Both the position numbers and the translations under genes were made by a program. Of a stretch of DNA of 64,000 bases, positions 29,155 through 37,717 are shown piece by piece. Below the pieces are notes generated by a model. That model searched no databases, had not been told where the DNA came from, and saw only the letters and a list, made by a program, of their open reading frames with translations. The number at the start of each line of letters is the position of its first letter. Within the stretch, counting starts at the first letter, position 1. The stretch covers positions 62,001 through 126,000 of the forward strand of contig NZ_JAUSSG010000002.1 in NCBI RefSeq assembly GCF_030812215.1, read 5' to 3'. The DNA is from Variovorax boronicumulans. Lineage in GTDB: Bacteria; Pseudomonadota; Gammaproteobacteria; Burkholderiales; Burkholderiaceae_C.

Positions 29155-31116
29155 TCAATCTCGCGCGAGGGCCTGCACCGGCTCGAGCCGTGCGGCGTTC
29201 CTGGCAGGCAGGTAACCGAAAGCCACGCCGACCAGGCAGGAGCTGACCACAGCCAGCACCACCGAGAGCGCAGAAAAAGACATCGGCAGTTGCGGCATCA
29301 GCAAGGCGATGAGCGCACCCAGGCCGAAGGCCAGCAACACGCCGGCCGCGCCGCCGATCAGGCAGATCAGCACGGCCTCCATGAGGAACTGCGCAACGAT
29401 GTCGGTGCGCCGCGCGCCCACGGCCATTCGCACGCCGATTTCTCGCGTGCGCTCGGTCACCGACACCAGCATGATGTTCATCACGCCGATTCCCCCCACC
29501 ATCAGCGACAGGGTCGCCACGCCGGAGATCAGCAGTGCCAGGGTGCGACTGGTGCGCGTGGCGGCCTGCCGAACCTGGTCTGAATTCATGATGAAGAAGT
29601 CCTGGCTGCCGTGACGGTCGCGCAGCACCGAAGTGACGGCGCCTTGCGCCGCACGGCTGGAGATTTCGTCCTTGATGCGCAATGTGATGCTTTCCAGGTA
29701 TTGCCTTCCCGCGAGGCGTGTCGCCACCGTCGTGTAGGGAACGAAGAAGCCCGGCGTGCTCGACGCGAAACTGCTCTGCATCGGGCGCAGCACACCAACG
29801 ACCTGTACCGGCATCTCGCCGAGAAGCACGGTCTGCCCCAGCGGCGATGCGCTGCCGAAGAGCGCCGTGGCTGCGCGTTGATCGATCACGGCCACCTGTG
29901 CGCGCGCTTCCTGCTCGAGGGCGTCGAAGAATCGGCCCGAGGCCAATGAAAGGCCGCGCACGCGAAACAGCCCCGCCCCCACGCCATTGACCTGGGCCGA
30001 TGCCGCCGCGGAGTCGCGCAGTGCCGCCACCGACACCGATATGTTGGGCGAGGCACTGTCCACGTAGAACTGCTGCGCCAGCGCCTCGGCGTCGGCCACC
30101 GACAGGTTCTCTATCGCGCTCGCTCTCAGGTCGCCGAAGTCCCGGCCGGGAAATATCTCCAGCGTGTTGGTGCCCAGCTCTCGGATCTGGGCCATGACCT
30201 GATCCTGCGCACCGCGCCCCAGCGCGACCACGCACACCAGGGCTGCAATACCGATGACGATGCCCAGCATCGTCAGCAGCGCGCGCAGCCGGTGGGCATG
30301 CAGGGCGAAAAGCGCCATGCGCAGCGTCTGCGCCAGGCGAGCAGACATGGCTGTACCTTCGCGCCCGCTCTCGCCTTCCGGCGGCGCTGGCAACGCAGTC
30401 GCGCCCGGCACCGTCGCGGCTTCGCTGCGTCGATCGGAAACGATGCGGCCGTCGCTGATTTCGATCACGCGCGACGCACGGCGGGCCACCTGGGCATCGT
30501 GCGTGACGATGATCACCGTGTGCCCCTGCGCATTCAGTTCGGCGAGCAGACGAAGCACTTCCTCGCCGCTGGATGTGTCCAGGGCACCCGTCGGCTCGTC
30601 GGCCAATATCACGCTGCCGCCGTTCATCAGCGCACGCGCGATCGAGACGCGCTGCTGCTGTCCGCCCGAGAGCTGATTGGGCCGATGGTCCGCGCGCGCT
30701 CCCAATCCCAGACGCTCCAGCAGCAACCGCGCACGAGCCTGGCGTTGCGGCGCGCCGCAACCGGCGTAGATGGCGGGCAGTGCCACGTTGTCCAGCGCGG
30801 TCAATTCACCGAGCAGCTGATAGCGCTGGAAGACGAAGCCGAAGTGCTCGCGTCGCAACCTGGCCAGGCCATCCGCGTCCAGATCCGCAACCTCCTGGCC
30901 GGCCACGCGGTAGCTGCCCGCGGTCGGACGATCCAGCGCGCCGAGGATGTTCATGAGCGTCGATTTGCCGGAGCCCGAAGCACCCACGATGGCCACCATC
31001 TCGCCCGCGTCGATCCGCAGATCGATGCCGTCCAGCACCGTGAGGGTGCCCTCCCCTGCCACGAACTCACGGCGCAGGCCGCGCGTCTCCAGCAATGCCC
31101 GGGACGGGCCTACCAT
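29155..31116 (-). CDS. macB: MacB-type ABC transporter, fused ATPase-permease
   Basis: A 653-residue MacB homologue. The N-terminal ATPase (residues 1-~235) has Walker A GASGSGKST, Q-loop GFVFQRYQLL, signature LSGGQQQRVSIARALM and Walker B VILADEPTGALD. The permease has TM1 at LLTMLGIVIGIAALVCVVAL, then a periplasmic MacB_PCD domain (~residues 295-500). It ends with three helices that include SLMVGGIGVMNIMLVSVTER and the REIGVRMAVGA coupling loop. MacB uses ATP to drive periplasmic cargo (macrolides, lipopeptides, toxins) through an adaptor and channel. Its ATG overlaps the stop of the upstream adaptor frame, which carries a frameshift. If that adaptor is dead, this pump would need a partner from elsewhere. 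Confidence 0.9.
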   Translation of the reverse strand: MVGPSRALLETRGLRREFVAGEGTLTVLDGIDLRIDAGEMVAIVGASGSGKSTLMNILGALDRPTAGSYRVAGQEVADLDADGLARLRREHFGFVFQRYQLLGELTALDNVALPAIYAGCGAPQRQARARLLLERLGLGARADHRPNQLSGGQQQRVSIARALMNGGSVILADEPTGALDTSSGEEVLRLLAELNAQGHTVIIVTHDAQVARRASRVIEISDGRIVSDRRSEAATVPGATALPAPPEGESGREGTAMSARLAQTLRMALFALHAHRLRALLTMLGIVIGIAALVCVVALGRGAQDQVMAQIRELGTNTLEIFPGRDFGDLRASAIENLSVADAEALAQQFYVDSASPNISVSVAALRDSAAASAQVNGVGAGLFRVRGLSLASGRFFDALEQEARAQVAVIDQRAATALFGSASPLGQTVLLGEMPVQVVGVLRPMQSSFASSTPGFFVPYTTVATRLAGRQYLESITLRIKDEISSRAAQGAVTSVLRDRHGSQDFFIMNSDQVRQAATRTSRTLALLISGVATLSLMVGGIGVMNIMLVSVTERTREIGVRMAVGARRTDIVAQFLMEAVLICLIGGAAGVLLAFGLGALIALLMPQLPMSFSALSVVLAVVSSCLVGVAFGYLPARNAARLEPVQALARD

Positions 31117-32323
31117 AGCGCCGGCCCTTGAGGTACTACGGCATCGGCCGCGACCGGTTCACCGACCACTACGCGCTCCCCGACGGTCAGACCGCCGAGT
31201 ACCTGCACCTGCAGGGGTGTGCGCAGACCGGTCAGCACCTGGCGCTCGACCACGTCCCCATCCGGTTGCAGCACGCGCACCGTCCCGTGCCCGGCCTTCG
31301 CACCTGGCCGCAGCGCCACGGCGGGAACGAGCAAGGTGTCCTCGACCTTCTTCACATGCACAGAGACCTGGACCGTCATGGAGGGCCGCAGCATGCCGTG
31401 GTCGTTGGGCACATCGAACAGGGCGTTGTAGTAGACAGCCTTGGTCGCAGAGGCTGCAGCCGAGGCGCTTCCGGCCGTCACCGCCTCGTTGGTGATGGAA
31501 TCGGGAGCCGGCTCGATCAGGGCGATGGCGCCTGATAGCGTTCGGTGCGGCTGCCCGGCACGACGAAGCTCGCCGCCATGCCCGGCGCCACCAGGTTCAC
31601 GTCGGCCTCGGAGATCTCGGCACGCACGGTCATCACGTCCAGCTTGGCCAGCATGACGATGGTGGGGGTGCTCTGAAAGGCGTTGAGCGTCTGACCCTGC
31701 CTCGTGACCACCGCCACCACGACGCCGTCCATCGGCGCCACGATGCGGGTGTAGTCGAGTTGCGTGCGCGCCGTATCGACCTGCGTGCGCGCCTGCGCGA
31801 CCTGGGCCTGCAACGAGTCGATCTCGGCTCGCAGCGTATCCACCGCCGCCTGGGCCGCTTCCAAGTCGGCCTGCGCGGTCGCCTCGGCCACGACCAGCGT
31901 CTGCTGCCGGCGCAGCAGCACTCGGGCCTGGGCCATTGCAACGCGCCGCGCGTTCAACTGCGCGCGCAGCGCGTCGACCGCCGCCTCGGCACTGCGCAGC
32001 GCGATCTGCTGCGGCTGCGCATCCACCTCGGCGATCAGCTGTCCCTTGCCTACACGCTGTCCCAGGCTCACGTGCAGGCGCTCCACCCGACCCGACACCT
32101 GTGCGCCGACGGCGACCAGCTCCTTGGGACGAACTCGGCCCACCGCCTGTACTTCCTGGGCCAGTGTGCCGCGCTCGACCACCGCGGTGGCCAGATCGGA
32201 TGGCGGACCTGCATTCATTTCCACGAGCGCGAACGTGCCGGCAGTGGCAAGGGCGACAGTGCCGGCCGCGAGCGCCCATTTCCGAGCTGTCTTCAATGCA
32301 TCGCTTTCAAGGTTGGGGTTCAT
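31110..32323 (-). pseudogene. macA: MacA-type adaptor with a frameshift near 31530
   Basis: Two overlapping minus frames together make one full MacA. The first starts at ATG 32323 with an N-terminal anchor (ARKWALAAGTVALATAGTFA). It carries the lipoyl half (AVGAQVSGRVERLHVSLGQR), coiled coil and beta-barrel as far as SFVVPGSRTERYQ, then stops at 31517 after 268 residues. The family sequence resumes in another frame as GAIALIEPAPDSITNEAVT. It runs through TVQVSVHVKKVEDTLLVPAV to a stop at 31110 that overlaps the macB start. Restoring one nucleotide at about 31527-31534 (GCGCC context) joins them. Either the strain carries an inactivating 1-nt deletion or this is a sequencing error; everything else is intact. 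Confidence 0.8.
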
Positions 32324-32600
32324 GGCCCTGCGCCGGGCAGCCAGGGGCGGCCATCTGTGCGGCGACGAGGGATCCGTCCCATCGAAGGGACTGGGAGGAA
32401 TTGTTGTGAACGCGCGTCGAGAAAGAAACGGCGCACGATCCAGATCTGATCGAGAGATGCAGCGCCCGGGCGCGCGTTCAAGGCCGCTCCATGTGCGAAT
32501 TGACCGAACGTTGATGAAACCCCCAGTGCTTCTGCATCGAGCGAAGAGAACATTTCGTCACAGCCAATCCTGAAGCCCGCCCGGGCTCGCACGCCTTCGA

Positions 32601-34226
32601 ATGCACTCTCCGCTTGCAGATTCCAATCCCGGTCCGTCTTTGTCGGCAGTGGTCGACTCCGCCAAGGTCGTGCTCAGCGGCCCCGTACCGCGGCCCGATC
32701 GCGCCAGGGCGGCATCGCGGTCCGCAGGGCTGGGCGGTGCCTCGCCGCCCCGGCCCAGCGGAGCCTGGGTCGTCGCGCTGCTCGCCGTCTTTGCCGCCAT
32801 CTGGTTGCCGCAACTCGCGCAATCGAGCCTCGTGCCGCCCACGGACAACATCGAGCAGCTCACCTGGGTGCGCAGCCTTGAATTGGGCTACTACAAGCAT
32901 CCTCCGCTGCCCACGTGGGTACTTTGGCTTCCAGTGCAGTTGATGGGTTTGTCGGGGCCCGTCACCTATGTGCTGGGCGCAACCTTCGTGCTGGCGGCGA
33001 TGGGGCTGCTCTGGCGATTTCTCGCAGCCCTTCGCGGTTCCGTGTACGCAACGGTGGCGCTTCTCGCGGCCCTGTGCATCACCTACTACAACGGACGTCT
33101 CTACTACTACAACCACGAAATGGTGCTGGTCCCGTTCGCAGTGGCAAGCGCTGTTTTCACCTGGAAGGCATTTGTCTCGAGACAGCGCCGCTGGTGGCTG
33201 GGGCTCGGAGTCTGCCTCGGCGTCGGAGGGCTCGCCAAATATCACATCGTCGTGATGGCCCTGGCCGTGGCGGTGTTCTGGACGTGGCAAAGAGGCTGGC
33301 GGGATGCGGGCCATCGACGAGGCCTTGTGCTGGCCGCGGCCGTTTCCCTGGCTGTCATGGCGCCGCATCTGCACTGGCTCTGGACGCACGACCTCGGACC
33401 GATCCGCTATGCGATGGAGTCGTCACTCGGCATTGATCACCATGGGATGCGGCGGCTGGGCGTCTGCCTGCGCTGGTTGTTCGATCAGCTCCTGAACCGG
33501 GCACTGCCCGCGTGGATCCTGCTTCTGTCGGTGCTTTGGCTTGCGGGCCGCGGACGTGCGGACGGCCCCGTGCCGTCGCGTGCGCCGCTACCCGACGACG
33601 CAGCAACGAGTCGAAGGCTCCTGTTGTGCTTCGGCCTCACGCCGCTGGTCTTCACTTTTGCACTGGGCCTGGCAGCCGGCGCGGACCTGCAGTTGCATTG
33701 GGGGGCTCCGTTCCTCCTGCTTGCCGTGCCGGCCTTCATGGAACTGGGGCCGTGGAAGGAAGCCTGGCACCGGATCTCGTTGAAATCGGCACTCAAGAGC
33801 TTCTGTCTCATTCAACTGCTGTTGCTTGCCTGGGGCCAGATGATTTCTGCCACCGGAGAGTTTCGGCTGCAGCGTCATCACTGGCGCAATTTCGATGCGA
33901 AAGCCCTGGCCGATTCAGTGGCGCCGGCGGCGCGCGCTCAACTGGGAGGACCGGTCCGCGTGATTGCAGGGCCTCCCGCCGAGGCAGGCGCACTGGCGTT
34001 GCAGCTCGGTGAGCGCCCTCTTGTCCTGATCGATGGCCGCTTCGACATCAGTCCTTGGGTGAACAAGGAGTTGGTCGATGAATGCGGCGTGCTGGAACTG
34101 AGCAGAGACGCATCGCCTCCGGGCTATCGGCCGGTAGGCGACAAATTCCCCGGCTTGCATTGGCGAACGGTCGTCCCTCGCTCGCCGTCCATCTACTGCA
34201 CCTGGAGGGCGCATGCAGCAAATTGA
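32601..34226 (+). CDS. GT39 (ArnT/PMT-type) membrane glycosyltransferase
   Basis: A 541-residue polytopic GT-C enzyme. The catalytic-loop signature is PPTDNIEQLTWVRSLELGYY followed by KHPPLPTWVLW, with the acidic D-N-x-E pair in the first periplasmic loop. About ten hydrophobic helices fill residues ~57-430. A soluble periplasmic tail ends the protein (ALADSVAPAARAQLGGPVRV). ArnT-type enzymes move a sugar from an undecaprenyl-phosphate donor to an acceptor such as lipid A. The next two genes (ArnC-like GT2 and a ChbG/YdjC deacetylase) supply exactly what such a donor needs. This matches the FlmK/LgmB role in galactosamine or glucosamine modification of lipid A. The ~55-residue N-terminal extension before TM1 could mean a later true start. 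Confidence 0.82.
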   Translation: MHSPLADSNPGPSLSAVVDSAKVVLSGPVPRPDRARAASRSAGLGGASPPRPSGAWVVALLAVFAAIWLPQLAQSSLVPPTDNIEQLTWVRSLELGYYKHPPLPTWVLWLPVQLMGLSGPVTYVLGATFVLAAMGLLWRFLAALRGSVYATVALLAALCITYYNGRLYYYNHEMVLVPFAVASAVFTWKAFVSRQRRWWLGLGVCLGVGGLAKYHIVVMALAVAVFWTWQRGWRDAGHRRGLVLAAAVSLAVMAPHLHWLWTHDLGPIRYAMESSLGIDHHGMRRLGVCLRWLFDQLLNRALPAWILLLSVLWLAGRGRADGPVPSRAPLPDDAATSRRLLLCFGLTPLVFTFALGLAAGADLQLHWGAPFLLLAVPAFMELGPWKEAWHRISLKSALKSFCLIQLLLLAWGQMISATGEFRLQRHHWRNFDAKALADSVAPAARAQLGGPVRVIAGPPAEAGALALQLGERPLVLIDGRFDISPWVNKELVDECGVLELSRDASPPGYRPVGDKFPGLHWRTVVPRSPSIYCTWRAHAAN

Positions 34227-35337
34227 CTCGCAGACCCGCAAGGCCCTGCTCGACGCCCACATGCGCTTGCACCTCGATGACTTCGCGTCGACCGAGCGAC
34301 TGTTGAACGATGCACCTTTGGCGTCCGCGCAAATGAGACAACCCGCGCAACGAGGCCACGACGGCTCCATCAGTTGCGTCATTCCCTGTCGAAACGAGGC
34401 CAGGAACCTCGAGTTGCTGCTGCCGCGGCTGATCGCTGTGCTGGGCACGCTGTCGCGGGATTGGGAAGTCATCGTCGTCGACGACGGCAGTACCGACACC
34501 ACCTGCGAGTCGGCGCTGCGCTGGCAAGACAAGGGCGTGCGGCTACTGGAGCTTTCGCGCAACTTCGGCAAGGAAGCCGCGCTGAGTGCGGGCCTGGATG
34601 CGGCGCGCGGCGGCCTCGTGTTGTTGATGGACGGAGACGGCCAGCATCCGCCTGAACTGATTCCCGAGATGATCGTCCGCTGGACCCGGGGTGCGGACAT
34701 GATCTGCGCGAGGCGCTCGAATCGCGACGCCGAGGGCTGGGTCAAGCGCATCGGGACGCGGATCTTCTACCGGCTTCTCGACTGCGACCGACGCTATCGG
34801 GTCCCCGCCGATGCGGGCGACTTCCGGTTGCTCGATCGCACGGTGGTCGAAGCGCTGCGTGCCCTTCCCGAGCGCAGCCGCTTCATGAAGGGCTTGTTCG
34901 CGTGGGTCGGTTTCCGCGTGGAGCAGATCGCCTACGTGCCTCCTGCGCGACCTCACGGCAGGAGCCACTACAGCTTGCAGGCGCTGTGCAACTTGTCGCT
35001 GACCGGGATCACCATGTTCACCAGTTGGCCTCTGCGCGCGGCCAGCGTGCTTGGAGGACTGCTCGCCATTGCCGCGTTCGGCTACGGCGGCACACGGGTC
35101 CTGTCGTACATGCTCTGGGGCAATGAGGTGTCGGGCTGGACCACGATCGTCGTCGCCACGTTCCTGCTGGCGGGGGTACAGCTGATGTCGCTCGGCGTGA
35201 TCGGAGAGTATCTGGCGCGGGTCTTCGATGAAGTGAAGGGACGCCCGCTGTATCTGGTTCGTAGATCCCTGGGAGCCGGTCTGAAGGGCCGCGGTCCCGA
35301 AGGCGGTGCTGACCCGCGGGAAGCCGATGAAAAATAA
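34213..35337 (+). CDS. GT2 polyprenyl-phosphate glycosyltransferase (ArnC/FlmF2-like)
   Basis: A 374-residue family 2 enzyme with a GT-A domain: SCVIPCRNEARNLELLLPRL, the VVDDGSTDTT nucleotide site and the metal-binding MDGDGQHPPEL. Two C-terminal membrane helices follow (ASVLGGLLAIAAFGYGG and ATFLLAGVQLMSLGVIGEYL). This is the DPM1/ArnC/GtrB architecture. The enzyme puts a sugar from a nucleotide donor onto undecaprenyl phosphate on the cytoplasmic side. The ~45-residue N-terminal extension is unusual. The start overlaps the GT39 gene by 14 nt, and the end overlaps the deacetylase start by 11 nt. By analogy to Francisella FlmF2 the sugar would be N-acetylated, to be deacetylated by the next gene product. 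Confidence 0.85.
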   Translation: MQQIDSQTRKALLDAHMRLHLDDFASTERLLNDAPLASAQMRQPAQRGHDGSISCVIPCRNEARNLELLLPRLIAVLGTLSRDWEVIVVDDGSTDTTCESALRWQDKGVRLLELSRNFGKEAALSAGLDAARGGLVLLMDGDGQHPPELIPEMIVRWTRGADMICARRSNRDAEGWVKRIGTRIFYRLLDCDRRYRVPADAGDFRLLDRTVVEALRALPERSRFMKGLFAWVGFRVEQIAYVPPARPHGRSHYSLQALCNLSLTGITMFTSWPLRAASVLGGLLAIAAFGYGGTRVLSYMLWGNEVSGWTTIVVATFLLAGVQLMSLGVIGEYLARVFDEVKGRPLYLVRRSLGAGLKGRGPEGGADPREADEK

Positions 35338-36241
35338 GCAACCCGCGTGCTTCGACCTGGAGGCTTGCCGCGCCTCGCCGGACGATGGCCTGTCCGCGCG
35401 CTCAGCGCGCGCCATCGCTGTGTGCGTAGACGATTTCGGCCTGAATACCAGCATCAATGCGGCCGCGCTGCATTTGGCGGAGATGCGGCGCGTGAGTGCG
35501 TTGAGCGCAATGACCCAGGCACCGGAGTGGGAAGACGGCGCAGCGCGTGCGCGATGCATGGACAGTCGGCGGATCGATGTCGGGCTCCACTTCAACCTCA
35601 CGCAGTCATTCGGCGGAGCCCCTGCTTTGGGCTCTGTGCAGACCTTGGTCGCGGCGACGCATCTTCGCCTGCTGCCAAAGCGCCTGGTGCGTGAAGCCCT
35701 GCTGCGCCAACTCGACGCGTTCGAGGAACAGATGTTCAGTGTCCCTGCCCATGTGGACAGCCACGAACATGTGCATCACCTGCCCGTGATACGGGACGTC
35801 GTGCTGGACGTGCTGCTCAGGCGATATGGCAGCGCGCTGCCGTGGGTGCGCGTGAGCGCCGCGCCGGCGTCCTCGCTGGCGGGGTCTTTTCGAAGTGCCG
35901 ATGAACGCAAGGCATGGCTCATCGATCATCTGGTAGGGGCCGAGCCTTTCCGCCGTCGCGCTCGCTCGCTGGGCTTCGTTGCCAATCGCCGCCTCCTGGG
36001 CGTCTACGGTTTCGATGCCACCGAAAGCGGGTACGGCTTCCTTTTGCGGAAATGGCTGAGGCAGGCTCGCAGCGGAGATCTGCTGATGTGCCACCCAGCA
36101 AGTTCAGCGGTGGGCGACGTCATCAGCCGCGGACGCCGTGTCGAGTTCGCGGTATGGTCCGACCCTCACCTCCCCCACCTTCTGCGAGAGCTGGGGGTTC
36201 GCATCGCACCTATGTCGACTCTGCGGGCGGCGACGGCGTGA
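35327..36241 (+). CDS. ChbG/YdjC-family carbohydrate deacetylase (NaxD/LgmC-like)
   Basis: A 304-residue YdjC/ChbG deacetylase. Metal and catalytic motifs are visible: VCVDDFGLN (Asp pair), VGLHFNLTQ and HVDSHEHVHHLPVIRD (His ligands). In Francisella, NaxD of this family deacetylates undecaprenyl-phosphate-N-acetylgalactosamine so the amino sugar can be placed on lipid A. The same GT2/deacetylase/GT39 trio is present here. ATG 35327 has GGGAAG 4 nt upstream. The 25-residue N-terminal extension before the catalytic start is not typical. The paralogue HpnK, for hopanoids, is the alternative, but no hopanoid gene is nearby. Confidence 0.85.
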   Translation: MKNKQPACFDLEACRASPDDGLSARSARAIAVCVDDFGLNTSINAAALHLAEMRRVSALSAMTQAPEWEDGAARARCMDSRRIDVGLHFNLTQSFGGAPALGSVQTLVAATHLRLLPKRLVREALLRQLDAFEEQMFSVPAHVDSHEHVHHLPVIRDVVLDVLLRRYGSALPWVRVSAAPASSLAGSFRSADERKAWLIDHLVGAEPFRRRARSLGFVANRRLLGVYGFDATESGYGFLLRKWLRQARSGDLLMCHPASSAVGDVISRGRRVEFAVWSDPHLPHLLRELGVRIAPMSTLRAATA

Positions 36242-36358
36242 ATGTTGCAGACCCAGGCCCAGCCTTCGGGGCGAGCTTCATCTGCTCGCTGGATGCAGAG
36301 CCCGGCGGCTTCGAGCTTGGTGTACTGCCGGCGGCCCCTGCACGAAGTGCGCAGCGGC

Positions 36359-36562
36359 TCACGGGCCGAACCAATAGAACAACCACGATGCCACGGCGCC
36401 GAGCGCGGCCACCAGGAGCAACTTGTCGGCCCTCGCACAGACCCATGCTACGAGGGTTGAGCCGCGCGTCGACCTTGTTGTGAGCCTGACCAGATCTCCT
36501 GGCTCGACGGGCAGTTGCCGGTGCACGGCGCCAGAAGATACTTGCTCGAACTGAAATTCCAT
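36359..36562 (-). CDS. Possible small membrane protein, unknown
   Basis: A 67-residue frame with a soluble N-terminal part (FEQVSSGAVHRQLPVEPGDL) and one C-terminal hydrophobic helix (LLLVAALGAVASWLFYWFG) ending in GP. ATG 36562 has AAGAG about 8 nt upstream. No family recognised. It lies alone between the deacetylase and the response regulator, on the opposite strand. A helix at the very end and a polar head would fit a tail-anchored protein, but coding status is only moderately supported. Confidence 0.45.
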   Translation of the reverse strand: MEFQFEQVSSGAVHRQLPVEPGDLVRLTTRSTRGSTLVAWVCARADKLLLVAALGAVASWLFYWFGP

Positions 36563-37021
36563 GGCTTGCTCTTGATGACGATGCAAGCCGATGCTCTCGT
36601 AAGCGGATGAAGTTGCGATTGAGTGCTCATGGGGTTTCGCTCAAGAAGCTTTTCCCTCCGTGATTTCGGATGTGACTCGCTTCGGCCCAGCCTCTGCACC
36701 GCGGGCGACCCGCCGATTGCGGGCCTTGATCAGATCTTGATAAATGGTGGTTCGACGGTTGACAGAGGGGTCTGACAATTGCGCGAGACCCTGTTCGTCC
36801 CGCGCGGTGCCCGTGTTGCCGTCGCACACACGCGCATTTCGGACCCAGGAGCCCGCCAAATGCGCCGCTCCACACTTTCAAGAGTGCATCAGATAATGCC
36901 GAACTTGTTCGCGAAAGCGTGATGCCGCGCGTGCTCCCAGCGAAAGGTTTTGCCATTGCGCATGTGCAACGCCATCGCAAAAACAATCTCATGCCCGCTT
37001 CAAAAAAAAAACACGATCCTC
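36563..37021. other. Region upstream of the two-component system
   Basis: About 460 bases. A minus-strand frame 36641-36859 contains a plausible helical stretch (DPSVNRRTTIYQDLIKARNR) but lacks a good start. A run of ten A residues lies just before the response regulator gene. I see no clear operator or terminator. The promoter of the two-component genes should be here. Confidence 0.4.
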
Positions 37022-37717
37022 ATGGCTAACGAACGCATCCTCATTGTCGAAGACGATTCCCAGATCGCCGAGGTGCTGTCTGCCTATCTGCAGCGCGATG
37101 GCTATCTCACATCGATCTGCCGTGATGGCGGCGAGGCCATGCAGATGTTCCGGCAATGGCAGCCGGACCTGGTGCTCCTCGACTACATGCTGCCGCAGGT
37201 CAATGGGAACGAGATTCTGGGAGCCATTCGCAGGGCCGGCGATGTCCCCGTCATCATGGTCACGGCTGTCGACGGCGAAGTGGAGAAACTGGGCGCGCTT
37301 CGCTACGGCGCGGACGACTATGTCGTGAAGCCCTTCAACCCCAAGGAGGTGGTCGCGCGCGTGCAGGTCATCCTCAAGCGCGTCCGCAACGCCCCTCAAC
37401 AGAGCAACCAGTCTCACCTCGCGTGGGGGCCGCTGGAGCTTGATCTCGACGCCGTAATGGCACGCACCGCGGACAAGTCCGAGCCTCTCGACCTGACCAT
37501 CACCGAGTTCAAGCTTCTGGCGACCTTGATGCGCAGTCCGCGCAAGGCCTTCAGCCGCCTTGAATTGCTGGAGGCGTGCCTGCCCGAGAGCGATGCGCTC
37601 GAGCGGGTGGTCGACACGCATGTCCACAACCTGCGACGGAAGCTGGAAGAGCAAGGCGTCAACGGAATTCCAACGGCCGTGCGGGGCGTTGGCTATCGTC
37701 TCGGCGATTCCAGATGA
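37022..37717 (+). CDS. OmpR/PhoB-family response regulator
   Basis: A 231-residue regulator. The receiver domain (1-~120) has the acidic pocket VEDD, the phospho-acceptor Asp in LVLLDYMLPQVNG, Thr in IMVTA and Lys in VVKPFNPKE. The C-terminal winged helix has LTITEFKLLATLMRSPRKAF and the recognition helix VVDTHVHNLRRKLEE with the wing AVRGVGYRL. Overall it resembles BaeR. It is coupled to its kinase by an ATGA overlap. Its position directly after the lipid A-type sugar genes suggests control of envelope modification, as PmrAB does for arn genes; this is inference. Confidence 0.92.
   Translation: MANERILIVEDDSQIAEVLSAYLQRDGYLTSICRDGGEAMQMFRQWQPDLVLLDYMLPQVNGNEILGAIRRAGDVPVIMVTAVDGEVEKLGALRYGADDYVVKPFNPKEVVARVQVILKRVRNAPQQSNQSHLAWGPLELDLDAVMARTADKSEPLDLTITEFKLLATLMRSPRKAFSRLELLEACLPESDALERVVDTHVHNLRRKLEEQGVNGIPTAVRGVGYRLGDSR

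Noticed and set aside
37003-37012. Run of ten A before the response regulator
   Set aside because: It lies outside the coding region, so slippage there would not alter the protein; no clear regulatory meaning.
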